64,000 nucleotides of DNA, from positions 372,001 through 436,000 of the forward strand of contig NZ_WUMK01000001.1 of NCBI RefSeq assembly GCF_009827055.1. Direction: 5' to 3'. The translations under genes and the position numbers were made by a program. The notes below the pieces were generated by a model, which saw nothing but the letters and a program-made list of their open reading frames with translations, ran no database searches and was not told where the DNA came from. Source of the DNA: Shinella kummerowiae (GTDB lineage: Bacteria > Pseudomonadota > Alphaproteobacteria > Rhizobiales > Rhizobiaceae). Below are positions 21,008-30,805 of the stretch, piece after piece. Position 1 is the stretch's first letter, and each line of letters opens with the position of its first letter.

Positions 21008-21286
21008 CTGCTTTTGCCTTGTCTTACTGTCGGCTCATTCTTCGCCAACATTCATAGTTCACGGCTCAACAGAGCCCTTGGCCGGACGCGCTGCATCCGC
21101 CGACAAAGTTCGCCCAAACGTCTGTGTGATTTGATGCTCCGGCGACGCCGGCGACCCGAATCCTGACTGGCTCCTGTGCCTAGCCTGAATGTAGTAGGTC
21201 CCTCAGTGTCATACAAATCACTGTTTCTTTCGCTTTGTTACGCTTTGAATCCTCAATAACCCGTTGAAAAGATGACAAAATAGAAA
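21008..21286. other. Intergenic region between ftsZ terminator and lpxC
   Basis: Together with the terminator, this gap of about 329 bases has no gene I can support on either strand. It should contain the lpxC promoter (minus strand), but I see no clear -35/-10 pair. A G+C-rich self-complementary patch occurs around 21140-21155 (CGGCGACGCCGGCG-like). Confidence 0.4.
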
Positions 21287-21310
21287 ATGCCCGGACCGAG
21301 GTCCGGGCAT
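21281..21310 (-). terminator. Intrinsic terminator of ftsZ
   Basis: ATGCCCGGAC (21287-21296) pairs perfectly with GTCCGGGCAT (21301-21310), loop CGAG. On the minus strand the stem is followed by TTTTCTATTTT. It lies about 27 bases past the ftsZ stop and marks the end of the dcw transcript. Confidence 0.85.
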
Positions 21311-21336
21311 CCTGTTACAATGCCATTCGCGTAGCG

Positions 21337-23064
21337 TCAGTTGGACTGGCGACGCAGGAAGGCCGGGATTTCCAGCTGGTCGTCCTCACCGAGCGAACGC
21401 GGCTGCGGGTTGGCGCGGCCGTGGTCGTCAAGCTGGCCACGGCGCGGTGCGTAGAGGCTGGCTTCCTGCGACAGCGGGCGGCGCTGCTGCTGGGCGACGG
21501 GGGCTGCTTCCTGGGCGACCGGTGCTTCTTCGTGACGGCCGAGCGACGAGGTCAGGCGCTTCAGAAGGCCCATCGGACCGCGCTCTTCCTGGTGTGCGAC
21601 CGGCTGCGGAGCCGAACGGTGATCGATCTCCGCCTTCACGACCGGAGGAAAGTCCTCGATCTTCGGCATGCGCATGGTCTGCGGCTCCTGACGGATGACC
21701 GGAGCGGCAGGCTCGACGCGCTGCTGCATGACCGGAGCCGGCTGGGCCTGCGGCTGCACCGGAACCTGACGCTGGACCACCGGCGTTTCGGCCGGAGCCG
21801 AGAACAGGCGGTTCTGCAGGCGGGCTTCTTCCTGGACCTGCGCAACCGGCTGTACCGGAAGCGGACGGCTTACCGGAATGGCCAGCTCACGCTCGAGGTT
21901 TTCTTCCGAGGCGCGGATCGCTTCGGCAACCGGGTCGAAGGTCGGCTGCTGGACGATCGGCTGCTGCATGACGGGCTGCTGCTGCAGGACCGGCTGCGGA
22001 GCAGGCGCTACCGCCTGGACAGGAACGGCGGCGGACGGACGAACTACTGGCTTGCTCGGGCTGCGAAAGTCAGCATTACGTGCAGCCACCTCCGAGGCCG
22101 CGCGGTCGATACCGGTTGCAACAACGGAGACGCGGATCAAGCCTTCAAGCTCTTCGTCGAAGGTTGCGCCGAGAATGATGTTTGCGTCCGGATCGACTTC
22201 CTCGCGGATACGGGTTGCGGCTTCGTCGACTTCGAAGAGCGTGAGGTCACGGCCACCGGTGATCGAGATCAGCAGGCCCTGTGCGCCCTTCATCGAGGTT
22301 TCGTCGAGCAGCGGGTTGGCGATAGCGGCTTCTGCGGCGGCCATTGCGCGGCCTTCGCCCGAAGCTTCGCCCGTGCCCATCATGGCGCGGCCCATCTCGC
22401 GCATCACCGAGCGAACGTCGGCGAAGTCGAGGTTGATGAGGCCTTCCTTGACCATCAGGTCGGTGATGCAGGCAACACCCGAGTAGAGCACCTGGTCGGC
22501 CATCGCGAAGGCGTCGGCGAAGGTGGTCTTGTCATTGGCGATGCGGAAGAGGTTCTGGTTCGGGATGACGATCAGCGTATCGACCGACTTCTGCAACTCC
22601 AGGATACCCTCTTCGGCAAGGCGCATGCGGCGACCGCCTTCGAAGTGGAACGGCTTGGTGACGACACCGACGGTCAGGATGCCCTTGTTGCGGGCTGCCT
22701 GTGCGACGACCGGAGCAGCCCCCGTGCCCGTGCCGCCGCCCATGCCGGCGGTGACGAAGCACATATGTGTGCCGTTCAGGTGATCGATGATCTCGTCGAT
22801 GCACTCTTCAGCGGCTGCACGCCCGACTTCCGGCTGCGAACCGGCGCCAAGACCTTCGGTTACCGCGACACCCATCTGGATGATCCGCGTTGCCTTGGTC
22901 ATGGAAAGGGCCTGGGCATCAGTGTTGGCGACGACGAAATCAACGCCTTCGAGGCCAGCGGTGATCATGTTGTTGACAGCATTGCCGCCGCCGCCACCGA
23001 CACCGAAGACGGTGATGCGGGGCTTCAGCTCAGTGATGTCCGGCTTCTGCAGCTTGATAGTCAT
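21337..23064 (-). CDS. ftsZ: Cell division protein FtsZ
   Basis: The tubulin-like GTPase that forms the Z-ring at midcell. It has 575 residues. The GTP-binding signature GGGTGTG is at 109-115, the T7 loop NLDFADVRS (about 209-217) completes the active site, and the C-terminal FtsA/ZipA-binding peptide is the end segment [12 protein letters not shown]. Between GTPase core and tail lies a disordered linker of about 220 residues rich in Q, P and V ([13 protein letters not shown]-like), far longer than in E. coli but usual for alphaproteobacteria. It is downstream of ftsA by 94 bases and ends at a clear terminator. Confidence 0.98.
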   Translation of the reverse strand: MTIKLQKPDITELKPRITVFGVGGGGGNAVNNMITAGLEGVDFVVANTDAQALSMTKATRIIQMGVAVTEGLGAGSQPEVGRAAAEECIDEIIDHLNGTHMCFVTAGMGGGTGTGAAPVVAQAARNKGILTVGVVTKPFHFEGGRRMRLAEEGILELQKSVDTLIVIPNQNLFRIANDKTTFADAFAMADQVLYSGVACITDLMVKEGLINLDFADVRSVMREMGRAMMGTGEASGEGRAMAAAEAAIANPLLDETSMKGAQGLLISITGGRDLTLFEVDEAATRIREEVDPDANIILGATFDEELEGLIRVSVVATGIDRAASEVAARNADFRSPSKPVVRPSAAVPVQAVAPAPQPVLQQQPVMQQPIVQQPTFDPVAEAIRASEENLERELAIPVSRPLPVQPVAQVQEEARLQNRLFSAPAETPVVQRQVPVQPQAQPAPVMQQRVEPAAPVIRQEPQTMRMPKIEDFPPVVKAEIDHRSAPQPVAHQEERGPMGLLKRLTSSLGRHEEAPVAQEAAPVAQQQRRPLSQEASLYAPRRGQLDDHGRANPQPRSLGEDDQLEIPAFLRRQSN

Positions 23065-23158
23065 TCCAGTGTTCCTTTCGTTTCCGGCCGCTTCGCCCAG
23101 CCGGTCTATTCACAAAACTCAGATGTCGGTCTCTTCCGGCCTGTCGCCGGAAAACCCG

Positions 23159-24490
23159 TCAGAAACTCTCCTTCAGCCACAGACCCATGCGGGCTATGCG
23201 GCCGTTGCCACCCGTCAGCTGCGAGAGCATGCCGCCCTGCACAGCGTGTTCTTCCAATTCCGCGACCTGCGGATAGATCATCAGGCCGACTGCCGTCGAA
23301 AAGGCCGGCCCCTTCGCCGCCGTCGGCAGGCCGGACACGCCAAGCGGGCGGCCGATGCGGACGTTGCGGGCGAGGATGCGGCGGGCGACTTCCGGCAGGC
23401 CGGTAAGCTGGCTGCCGCCGCCCGTCAGCACGATCCGCTTGCCGACGATCGGCGAGAAGCCGGAGCGCTGGATGCGGTCGCGAATGAGTTCGAGCGTCTC
23501 TTCGATGCGCGCCCGCACGATGCGGGACAGCAGCGCGCGCGGCACATGGGTCGGCTGGTCGCGGTCGTCCTCGCCGATCGGCGGGACGGTAACGATATCG
23601 CGCTCGTCGACAGCGTTCGGCAGCGCAGAACCATGCACGACCTTCAGGCGTTCGGCATCCTCGATGCGGGTCGAAAGACCACGCGCAAGGTCGGTGGTGA
23701 CGTGGTGGCCGCCGAGCGAAATCGCATCGGAATGCACCAACTTGCCTTCCGCAAAGACCGAGATCGTCGTCGTGCCACCGCCCATGTCGATGCAGGCGCA
23801 GCCGAGTTCGACTTCGTCGTCAACAAGCGCCGACAGGCCGCTGGCATAGGGCGTCGCCACCATGCCCTCGACGGAGAGATGCGCACGGTTGATGCAGAGC
23901 TCGAGGTTCTTCAGCGAGGCCCGCTCGGCCGTCAGCACATGCATGTCAACGCCGAGCACGTCGCCGAACATCGAGAGCGGATCACGAATGCCGCGCTCGC
24001 CATCCAGCGAGAAGCCGGTCGGCAGCGAATGGAGGATCGCGCGGTCCTGGCGCAGCGACTGCTGTCCTGCGACGGCCAGCACCTTGCGCAGGTCGTTCGC
24101 ATCGACTTCCTGGCCACCGAGATCGATAGTCGCGGTGTAGACGTCGCTTTGCAGGCGGCCGGCGGAAACGTTGACGATGAGGCTCTCGATGGTGAGGCCG
24201 GCCATGCGCTCGGCGGCATCGACGGCCAGGCGCACGACGCTTTCGACCGCATCGAGATCGGTGATGACGCCGTTCTTCACGCCGCGCGACTTCTGGTGAC
24301 CGATGCCGATGACCTCGACATTGTGCGTGCGGCCCGGCAGGAGTTCACTCTCGGCACGCGGCGTCAGCCGGCCGATCATGCAGACGACCTTCGTCGAGCC
24401 GATGTCGAGGACCGAAACGACATGAGCCCGCTTGGAAGACAGCGGCTTCAGGCGGGGCAGACCGAAATGGGACGAACCGAAAATACTCAT
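23159..24490 (-). CDS. ftsA: Cell division protein FtsA
   Basis: An actin-fold ATPase that tethers FtsZ to the membrane. From ATG 24490 it has 443 residues beginning [20 protein letters not shown]. The phosphate-1 loop is VLDIGSTKVVCMIG, the adenosine and phosphate-2 motifs follow (CACIDMGGGTTTISVF and IVLTGGGSQLTGL), and the C-terminal amphipathic helix RIARMGLWLKESF matches the membrane-targeting sequence. The start codon overlaps the ftsQ stop as ATGA, so translation is coupled. The frame remains open well upstream inside ftsQ, but the overlap and motif argue for 24490. Confidence 0.97.
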   Translation of the reverse strand: MSIFGSSHFGLPRLKPLSSKRAHVVSVLDIGSTKVVCMIGRLTPRAESELLPGRTHNVEVIGIGHQKSRGVKNGVITDLDAVESVVRLAVDAAERMAGLTIESLIVNVSAGRLQSDVYTATIDLGGQEVDANDLRKVLAVAGQQSLRQDRAILHSLPTGFSLDGERGIRDPLSMFGDVLGVDMHVLTAERASLKNLELCINRAHLSVEGMVATPYASGLSALVDDEVELGCACIDMGGGTTTISVFAEGKLVHSDAISLGGHHVTTDLARGLSTRIEDAERLKVVHGSALPNAVDERDIVTVPPIGEDDRDQPTHVPRALLSRIVRARIEETLELIRDRIQRSGFSPIVGKRIVLTGGGSQLTGLPEVARRILARNVRIGRPLGVSGLPTAAKGPAFSTAVGLMIYPQVAELEEHAVQGGMLSQLTGGNGRIARMGLWLKESF

Positions 24491-25407
24491 GTGCGCTTCG
24501 CTGCTTTCTTGAGGTCCTTTGCCCGTTGCTCGACCGCCGCATTGCGGCGTTCCAGCGCGCCTTCCGTCAGGCGGACCGTCGTACGGTCCTCCAGCCGGAG
24601 ATCGACAGCCGCGACATCCCGTTCCAAGAGCCCCTGCTCCGCTTCCAGCGTCGCCAGCACGTCCATGGCGCGCGGTACGTTCATCTCCGGCAGCTTCACG
24701 ACGATGCCATTGTCGAGGCGCAGGTCCCAGCGGCGTCCGGCGACCCGGATATAGGCCTTCACCCGCGACTTGATTTCCGGCCAATTGTCGAACTCGTCGG
24801 CAAAACCGGCGGCGGCGGTCTCGGCATCGCGACCAACAAACAGCGGCAGCTTGGAGAACTTGTTGTCACGTAGCGGCGCGATCACGCTGCCGTTCTTCTC
24901 GATGAGCGACAGGTCGGTACCATGCTGCCAGATGGCGAAGGCCTCGCGCTCCTTCAGCGCAATCTCGATCGTGCCCGGATAGATCTTGCGGACGGAGACG
25001 TCCTCGACCCAGGGAAGATCCGAAAGCTTCTGGCGCGCTTCCTTGACATCGAGGGCGACCAGCGAGGTCGTACCGTCGAGGCCGAGGCGTTCGAGGATAT
25101 CGATCTCCGACGTCTCGCGGTTGCCGGAAACCTTTACGTCCTCGATGGCAAAGCCGATCGCCGTGGTCGAGGCCTGCGCGAAATCCTGCGAGTGGCCGCC
25201 AAGCGACATGCCATAGAGGCCTGTCGAGCCGAGAAAAAGCACGGTTGCCACGCTGCCCGAATGGCGCGGGATATGAACACGGCCAGCCGCAAGGCTGACC
25301 AGGAAGCGCACGATCCGGCGCAACGGGCGTGGCAGCACGCGGCCGGTTTCCGTGTCCGGAAGCCCGACGGGGCGCAGCCTGCTCTTCTTGGCGCTCAACG
25401 CAAACAC
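24487..25407 (-). CDS. ftsQ: Cell division protein FtsQ
   Basis: A bitopic inner-membrane divisome protein with a periplasmic POTRA domain. From the GTG at 25407 it has 306 residues; the start has GGAGGA six bases upstream, better than the GTG at 25428. A basic N-terminus precedes the membrane segment (about residues 55-75). POTRA shows as [20 protein letters not shown] through [20 protein letters not shown]. The C-terminal FtsQ domain follows. It overlaps the ddl 3' end by 13 bases and ftsA by four. Confidence 0.94.
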   Translation of the reverse strand: MFALSAKKSRLRPVGLPDTETGRVLPRPLRRIVRFLVSLAAGRVHIPRHSGSVATVLFLGSTGLYGMSLGGHSQDFAQASTTAIGFAIEDVKVSGNRETSEIDILERLGLDGTTSLVALDVKEARQKLSDLPWVEDVSVRKIYPGTIEIALKEREAFAIWQHGTDLSLIEKNGSVIAPLRDNKFSKLPLFVGRDAETAAAGFADEFDNWPEIKSRVKAYIRVAGRRWDLRLDNGIVVKLPEMNVPRAMDVLATLEAEQGLLERDVAAVDLRLEDRTTVRLTEGALERRNAAVEQRAKDLKKAAKRT

Positions 25408-26321
25408 GACGCGTCCTCCACCATCCACCTCAAGAATTCACCAAACGAATGGCCGGCATGGACGGCCATTTCGGGCACCAGGGAGGTAGGGGTCATGCCG
25501 GGCTGGGTGTTGACCTCCAGCCATACAAGCTCGCCAGTCTCGGAGAAACGATCGTCGTAGCGGAAGTCGGAACGGCTGACGCCACGGCACCCGATCGCTT
25601 GATGCGCCTTGAGGGAGAGTGTTTGTATTTTTTGGTAAATATTTGGTGAAATTTGCGCCGGAATGACGTGTTTCGAGCCGCCTTTCACGTATTTGGAATC
25701 ATAGTCATAGAAGGCGTGTCCTTGCGGCACCACTTCCGTGACGCCGAGCGCCACGTCACCCATCACGCCGCAGGTGAGCTCACGCCCATAGATGTAGCGC
25801 TCGACCATGACGCTATCGCCATAGCGCCACTCCGAGGAGGTGATGATCTGCGGCGGATGCGACTGGTCTTCCTTGACCATGACGACGCCGAACGAGGAGC
25901 CCTCGCGGACCGGCTTCACCACATAGGGCGGCTTCATCGGATGCGCGGAGGTGAAGTCGAATCGGCTCATCAGGCGCTGTTCGGCGACGGGAATGCCCGC
26001 AGCCTTCGCGATGATCTTCGCCTGCGCCTTGTCCATGGCAAGCGCCGAGGCCAGCACGCCGGAATGAGTATAGGGGATTTCGAGAAATTCGAGGATGCCC
26101 TGGATCGTGCCGTCTTCACCGAAGGGGCCGTGCAGGGCATTGAAGGCGACATCCGGCTTCAGTTCGGCGAGCACGCTGGCAATGTCGTGGCCGACATCGA
26201 CACGCGTGACCTGGTAGCCCTCGGCCTCAAGCGCGTCGGCGCAGGCATTCCCCGACGAAAGGCTCACCGGCCGTTCCGACGAAAAACCACCCATCAGCAT
26301 CGCGACATGCTTTACGCTCAT
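25395..26321 (-). CDS. ddl: D-alanine-D-alanine ligase
   Basis: Ddl makes the D-Ala-D-Ala dipeptide for MurF. From ATG 26321 (GGGGG just upstream) it has 308 residues. ATP-grasp features are [20 protein letters not shown], the lysine-glycine loop [12 protein letters not shown], the substrate loop [17 protein letters not shown] and the metal site [19 protein letters not shown] second in-frame ATG at 26345 is possible. It precedes ftsQ with a 13-base overlap and is separated from murB by the aquaporin and MFS island, which is unlike the compact order I expect for this cluster. Confidence 0.95.
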   Translation of the reverse strand: MSVKHVAMLMGGFSSERPVSLSSGNACADALEAEGYQVTRVDVGHDIASVLAELKPDVAFNALHGPFGEDGTIQGILEFLEIPYTHSGVLASALAMDKAQAKIIAKAAGIPVAEQRLMSRFDFTSAHPMKPPYVVKPVREGSSFGVVMVKEDQSHPPQIITSSEWRYGDSVMVERYIYGRELTCGVMGDVALGVTEVVPQGHAFYDYDSKYVKGGSKHVIPAQISPNIYQKIQTLSLKAHQAIGCRGVSRSDFRYDDRFSETGELVWLEVNTQPGMTPTSLVPEMAVHAGHSFGEFLRWMVEDASCLR

Positions 26322-26756
26322 AGAACCCCCAACTGTATTCCGCACACTGCCCTCCGTCGCTTGCGCGGACCTGATTTGCTCGACCGGTCCGACTCGACGA
26401 GCGAGATGGGACCACTAGAGCGCCATTAAGGTTAACGAAGCGTTTACTTTCATTAACCTGACCCGGCTCAGGACAAATTTTCCTGTGTCGAATCAAAACT
26501 GCACTTCGATTCCTCTTCTGGAATCAGAGAGTTGCAACTGGCGCAAGAGCAGCGGTTAAATTCAGCACCTTCGAATACGCAATCCGGGCGGCAGCACCGG
26601 GGCGCAGCGTTCGTAAACGAAGGGCTTTGCAGCAAGCACGAAAAGTACGATTTTTCGGCCGCGAACGTACTTTAATTGTTTCATTGACCGATAGGTTGGC
26701 GTATCAGACCCCCGCTGCCTCCCAAGACGGCACAAGAAAATCAGAAAGGCACCCCC
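26322..26756. other. 435-base divergent intergenic region between ddl and the MFS gene
   Basis: It must hold the ddl-ftsQAZ promoter (minus) and the MFS promoter (plus). AT-rich around 26424-26460, with TTAA groups and an inverted repeat AGGTTAA (26427-26433) with TTAACCT (26451-26457). No gene with good coding features is seen inside it. Around 26670-26700 is ACTTTAATTGTTTCATTGAC, possibly a promoter for the MFS gene. Confidence 0.5.
26430..26445 (-). promoter_or_regulatory. Candidate CtrA-type site upstream of ddl
   Basis: TTAA (26430-26433), seven bases, then TTTAC (26441-26445) differs by one base from the alphaproteobacterial CtrA consensus TTAA-N7-TTAAC. More TTAA elements lie at 26424 and 26451. 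It sits 109 bases upstream of the ddl start, at the head of the ddl-ftsQAZ unit, where cell-cycle control is expected. The match is on the plus strand and could be chance. Confidence 0.3.
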
Positions 26757-28061
26757 ATGAGTGACACACTCGCTTCCGGGTCGCCGACCGCACCGCATGC
26801 CAACCGCGCCGGGCTCAATTCCCCGGCTCGCGTTCTCTTTGCAAGCCTGGTCGGTACGACCATCGAATTCTTCGATTTCTACGTCTACGCAACAGCCGCC
26901 GTGCTCGTTTTCCCGACGCTGTTTTTCCCGAACAGCGACCCGACGACGGCACTGCTGGCCTCCTTTGCAACCTTCTCCATCGCCTTCTTCGCCCGTCCGC
27001 TCGGCGCCATCGTGTTCGGCCACTATGGCGACCGTGTCGGCCGCAAGACGACACTTGTCGCGGCACTGCTGACCATGGGCGTCTCGACCGTGATCATCGG
27101 CCTCCTGCCCTCCTACGAAACCATTGGCGTGCTCGCGCCGCTGCTCTTGGCGCTTTGCCGCTTCGGTCAAGGTTTCGGTCTTGGCGGCGAATGGGGTGGC
27201 GCGGTCCTGCTCGCCACGGAAAATGCCCCGCCCGGCAAGCGTAGCTGGTACGGCATGTTCCCGCAGCTCGGCGCGCCCGTCGGCCTCTTCCTGTCTTCCG
27301 GCGTGTTCTGGCTGCTGCTGCATGTCATGCCGCAGGAATCGCTGCTGGCCTGGGGCTGGCGCGTGCCCTTCATCGCCTCGATCATCCTGATTGCGGTCGG
27401 CCTGTGGGTCCGCCTGTCGATCACCGAAACGCCGGCGTTCCAGAAGGCCATCGAAAAGCAGGAACGGGTCGACGTGCCGGTGGTCGAGCTCTTCCGCAAC
27501 CACAAGCGCAGCCTCGTGCTTGGCACCTTTGTGGCGCTCGCGACCTTCGTGCTGTTCTATATCGGCTCGGCTTATCTGCTGTCCTACAACATCAAGGTTC
27601 TCGGCATCCCGTTCGTCGAGGCGCTCGAAGTCCAGCTCCTGGGTTCCGTGCTGTTCGGTATCTTCATCCCGATCGCCGGCAAGCTGGCGGAAAAATTCGG
27701 CCGCCGCGAGGTACTGATCGCCACCACGGTGCTGATCGGCATCTTCTCGTTCTTCCTGCCCGGCCTGATGACCAGCGGCGAGACCGCCATCTTCGTCTTC
27801 GTCATCCTCGCGATGGCGCTGATGGGCATGACCTACGGCCTGATCGGCACGGCGCTCGCCGCCCCCTTCCCCACCAAGGTGCGCTACACCGGCTCGTCGA
27901 TCACCTTCAACTTCGCCGGCATCTTCGGTGCGTCGCTTGCACCGTACATCGCGACATGGCTGCAGGCGAACTACGGCATGACCTATGTCGGCTACTACCT
28001 CGGCATCGCCGCGCTCATCACGCTGGCGTGCATCCTGCTTTCGGGCAAGGAAGAGGTCTGA
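26757..28061 (+). CDS. MFS transporter, metabolite:H+ symporter family
   Basis: A 434-residue transporter with about 12 membrane helices in the inner membrane. The MHS subfamily (as in ShiA, ProP, KgtP) shows in the N-terminal segment LVGTTIEFFDFYVYATAAVL, the loop motif GHYGDRVGRK and the RFGQGFGLGGEWGGAVLLA motif. Substrate cannot be set from sequence. It is the only plus-strand gene between murB and ddl, with a bidirectional terminator at its end. Confidence 0.88.
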   Translation: MSDTLASGSPTAPHANRAGLNSPARVLFASLVGTTIEFFDFYVYATAAVLVFPTLFFPNSDPTTALLASFATFSIAFFARPLGAIVFGHYGDRVGRKTTLVAALLTMGVSTVIIGLLPSYETIGVLAPLLLALCRFGQGFGLGGEWGGAVLLATENAPPGKRSWYGMFPQLGAPVGLFLSSGVFWLLLHVMPQESLLAWGWRVPFIASIILIAVGLWVRLSITETPAFQKAIEKQERVDVPVVELFRNHKRSLVLGTFVALATFVLFYIGSAYLLSYNIKVLGIPFVEALEVQLLGSVLFGIFIPIAGKLAEKFGRREVLIATTVLIGIFSFFLPGLMTSGETAIFVFVILAMALMGMTYGLIGTALAAPFPTKVRYTGSSITFNFAGIFGASLAPYIATWLQANYGMTYVGYYLGIAALITLACILLSGKEEV

Positions 28062-28084
28062 GCCGTAAAAGGCTCCAATAAAAA

Positions 28085-28115
28085 ACCCGCCGTGTCGCCA
28101 CGGCGGGTCTTTTTT
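28085..28115. terminator. Bidirectional intrinsic terminator between MFS and aquaporin genes
   Basis: ACCCGCCGTG (28085-28094) pairs with CACGGCGGGT (28099-28108), four-base loop. CTTTTTTAT follows on the plus strand, and a run of A precedes it, giving T on the minus strand. It closes the convergent MFS gene (stop 28061) and aquaporin gene (stop 28133). Confidence 0.9.
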
Positions 28116-28132
28116 ATGGGCGGATCAGCCGA

Positions 28133-28819
28133 TCAATCGTTTTCGCCGACGACCTTCCAGATCACCGCGCCAATGACGGCGCCGACGATCGGAGCAACCC
28201 AGAACAGCCATAGCTGCGAGAGCGCCGCCGTCTCGGCAAAGAACGCCACACCGGTCGAACGGGCCGGGTTCACCGACGTATTGGTGACCGGGATCGATAC
28301 GAGATGGATCAGCGTCAGGCCGAGGCCGATGGCAATCGGCGCGAAGCCGACCGGGGCGCGGCCATGGGTGGAACCGAGGATGATGATGAGGAAGAATGCC
28401 GTCAGCACCACTTCGGCAACGAGCGCCGCGGTCAGCGAATAGCCACCCGGCGACAGGTCGCCATAACCATTCGAGGCAAAGCCGCCCGCCTGATAGCCTG
28501 CCTTGCCGGAGGCGATCAGATAGAGCACGGCAGCCGCCACAATCGCGCCGACGACCTGCGCCACGATATAGGGCACGAGGCTTGATGCCGGGAACTTCCC
28601 GGCAACCGTCAGGCCCACGGAAACGGCCGGATTGAAATGGCCACCGGAAATGCCGCCGACCGTATAGGCCATGGTGAGGACCGTGAGGCCGAAGGCGAAA
28701 GAGACCCCGACAAAACCGATCCCGAGTCCCGGAAAGCCGGCAGCGAGCACGGCACTGCCGCAACCACCGAAGACGAGCCAGAACGTACCGAGAAATTCGG
28801 CAGAAAGCTTTTTGAACAT
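28133..28819 (-). CDS. aqpZ: Aquaporin Z-like water channel, copy 1
   Basis: A six-helix inner-membrane major intrinsic protein, 228 residues, matching AqpZ length. The two pore NPA motifs are [15 protein letters not shown] (near residue 64) and [14 protein letters not shown] (near residue 185). The narrow, Gly-rich, R-bearing second NPA region (NPARS) fits a water-selective channel. The paralogue 180 bases away shares the same N-terminus (MFKKLSAEF) and C-terminus (WKVVGEND). The start at 28819 is preceded by two hairpins seen again at the second copy. Confidence 0.93.
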   Translation of the reverse strand: MFKKLSAEFLGTFWLVFGGCGSAVLAAGFPGLGIGFVGVSFAFGLTVLTMAYTVGGISGGHFNPAVSVGLTVAGKFPASSLVPYIVAQVVGAIVAAAVLYLIASGKAGYQAGGFASNGYGDLSPGGYSLTAALVAEVVLTAFFLIIILGSTHGRAPVGFAPIAIGLGLTLIHLVSIPVTNTSVNPARSTGVAFFAETAALSQLWLFWVAPIVGAVIGAVIWKVVGEND

Positions 28820-28839
28820 GAATGCCCCCTGATCAAAAA

Positions 28840-28880
28840 CCCCGCTGGAGCGAGGCTGAGTCGCGCAACCATCGCGCGAC
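28840..28880 (-). other. Leader hairpins of aquaporin copy 1
   Basis: CCCCGC (28840-28845) pairs with GCGAGG (28850-28855, one mismatch), and GTCGCGC (28860-28866) with GCGCGAC (28874-28880). Both lie within 65 bases of the start codon. The same two-hairpin layout precedes copy 2. Confidence 0.45.
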
Positions 28881-28996
28881 CGAGCATACCATGCCCTAAA
28901 CTTCCTTGAATGGAGGCTGAACGAAATTCGAAATTTGCGAAAACTCTAATTAAGCAGACAATTTCTTCGTCGCCGGCAGTCTCCTTCCCCTCCCGA

Positions 28997-29683
28997 TCAA
29001 TCGTTTTCGCCGACCACCTTCCAGATCAGCGCGCCGATGACGGCGCCGAGAATCGGGGCAAGCCAGAACAGCCAGAGCTGCGAGAGCGCCGCCGTCTCGG
29101 CAAAGAACGCGACACCCGTCGAGCGGGCCGGGTTCAACGACGTGTTCGTTATCGGGATCGAAACGAGAAGGATCACCGTCAGGCTGAGGCCGATGACGAC
29201 GGGCGCAAAGTCCGTCGCGGCGCGCCGATGGGTCGAGCCGAGAATGATGAAGAGGAAGAGCGCCATCAACACCACTTCGGCGACAAAGCCCGCCGTCAGC
29301 GAATAGCCGCCGGGAGAGAGATCGCCATAGCCGTTCGACGCAAAGCCGCCCGCGTGGAAACTCGCCGTGCCGGACGCAATGAGATAAAGCACCGCTCCCG
29401 CCGCTGTCGCGCCCGCCACCTGCGCCGCCACATAGGCTGGGATATCTGCGGCAGGGAATTTTCCGGCAACCGCCAGGCCGACGGAAACGGCCGGGTTCAT
29501 GTGCCCGCCGGAAATGCCGCCGATCGCATAGATCATGGCCATCAGCGCCAGCCCGGCGGCCAGTGACACACCCACAAGGCCGATGCCGATCTCCGGAAGG
29601 GTGGCCGCCAGCACACCGCTGCCGCAGCCGCAGAAGACAAGCCAGAACGTGCCAATGAACTCGGCGGAGAGTTTTTTGAACAT
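28997..29683 (-). CDS. aqpZ: Aquaporin Z-like water channel, copy 2
   Basis: A second aquaporin of 228 residues from ATG 29683, in tandem with the first and clearly its duplicate: same ends, the same block [20 protein letters not shown], and NPA motifs [11 protein letters not shown] and [11 protein letters not shown]. Differences cluster in membrane helices 2, 3 and 5 (for example residues 29-50), so the copies have diverged. An alternative start 15 bases upstream at 29698 is in frame. The duplication is beside murB, inside the wall cluster. Confidence 0.93.
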   Translation of the reverse strand: MFKKLSAEFIGTFWLVFCGCGSGVLAATLPEIGIGLVGVSLAAGLALMAMIYAIGGISGGHMNPAVSVGLAVAGKFPAADIPAYVAAQVAGATAAGAVLYLIASGTASFHAGGFASNGYGDLSPGGYSLTAGFVAEVVLMALFLFIILGSTHRRAATDFAPVVIGLSLTVILLVSIPITNTSLNPARSTGVAFFAETAALSQLWLFWLAPILGAVIGALIWKVVGEND

Positions 29684-29697
29684 GAATACCCCATCCA

Positions 29698-29735
29698 CCC
29701 CGCACAGCGGGGTTCGTCGCGCGGCGAGCGCGCGA
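29698..29735 (-). other. Leader hairpins of aquaporin copy 2
   Basis: CCCCGC (29698-29703) pairs perfectly with GCGGGG (29707-29712), and TCGCGC (29717-29722) with GCGCGA (29730-29735). Their position just before the start codon matches that of copy 1, so the leaders were duplicated with the genes or are maintained for regulation. Confidence 0.45.
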
Positions 29736-29830
29736 TCTCACACAGTTTTTGAAAAACTTGCCTGATGGGGGAGAGGGAGTGGCGCGACGTCCGCAGACGC
29801 CCGCGAACTCCCCAGCAAGATGACGACGGA

Positions 29831-30805
29831 TCAGGCCGTTGCGCGGCCGAGGAATTCCTTCACCTGGTAGCCCGGCATGAAATTGCCGAGGCGCTTGATT
29901 TCCCATTGCAACGCGATGCCGGAATGTTCCAGCACACGGCTGCGCACCGTCTCACCGAGATATTCGAGCTCATAGCCCGTTGCCTGCCCGGTGTTGATCA
30001 TGAAATTGCAATGCATCGGCGACATCTGCGCGCCGCCGATCATCAGGCCGCGGCAGCCGGCCTCGTCGATCAGCTTCCAGGCGGAATGACCTTCCGGATT
30101 CTTGAAGGTCGAGCCGCCTGTCTTTTCCCGGATCGGCTGGACGGTTTCGCGGTGCTGACGCACCGCATCCATCCTGGCGCGGATCTCGGTCTTGTCGCCG
30201 GCCTGCCCCTGGAAGACGGCATGGGTGAAGATCAGGTCCTTGGCGGCCGTGGACTGGCGGTAGCTGTAGCCCATGTCCGCATTGGAGAGTACATGTTGGT
30301 TGCCCTTGCGGTCAACGGCATGCACCTCGACGACGAGGTCCTTGGTCTCGCCACCATTGGCGCCGGCATTCATGCGCAGCGCGCCGCCGATGGCCCCGGG
30401 AATGCCGTAGTAGAACTCGAAATCGGCAATGCCGTGATCAAGCGCCATGGCGGCGATGTTCTTGTCCGGGCAGATGCCGCCGGCCTTGATGCGGTTCTCA
30501 CCGACGAGCTCGACATCGCCGAACCCCTTGGCCGACAGGCGGATCACGATACCCGGAATGCCACCGTCGCGAACAAGCAGGTTCGAGCCGACGCCGATGA
30601 CGGTGAGCGGAACCTCTTCCGGTACGATTTTGAGGAAGGTGGCGAGGTCATCGACGTCATGCGGATGGAACATCAGCTCGGCAAGGCCACCGGCACGGAA
30701 CCAGGTGACTCGATCCATCGGCGCATCAGGCGTCAGGCGCCCGCGGACCTGGCTGATCCCCTCACCCAACGACGCCAGAAGTTTCTCACCATCGACCTGC
30801 TTCAT
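29831..30805 (-). CDS. murB: UDP-N-acetylenolpyruvoylglucosamine reductase
   Basis: MurB reduces UDP-GlcNAc-enolpyruvate to UDP-MurNAc with FAD and NADPH. From ATG 30805 it has 324 residues. FAD-binding features are [13 protein letters not shown] and [12 protein letters not shown]; catalytic-region features are [20 protein letters not shown] and [20 protein letters not shown], the latter carrying the active-site serine and glutamate regions. The start overlaps the murC stop as ATGA. The longer frame reaching 30856 is not needed. Confidence 0.96.
   Translation of the reverse strand: MKQVDGEKLLASLGEGISQVRGRLTPDAPMDRVTWFRAGGLAELMFHPHDVDDLATFLKIVPEEVPLTVIGVGSNLLVRDGGIPGIVIRLSAKGFGDVELVGENRIKAGGICPDKNIAAMALDHGIADFEFYYGIPGAIGGALRMNAGANGGETKDLVVEVHAVDRKGNQHVLSNADMGYSYRQSTAAKDLIFTHAVFQGQAGDKTEIRARMDAVRQHRETVQPIREKTGGSTFKNPEGHSAWKLIDEAGCRGLMIGGAQMSPMHCNFMINTGQATGYELEYLGETVRSRVLEHSGIALQWEIKRLGNFMPGYQVKEFLGRATA

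Noticed and set aside
21421-24754. Plus-strand open frames across ftsZ and ftsA
   Set aside because: Shadows of clearly recognised division genes.
26562-27503. Minus-strand frame across the MFS gene
   Set aside because: Antisense shadow; the plus-strand gene has clear MHS motifs.
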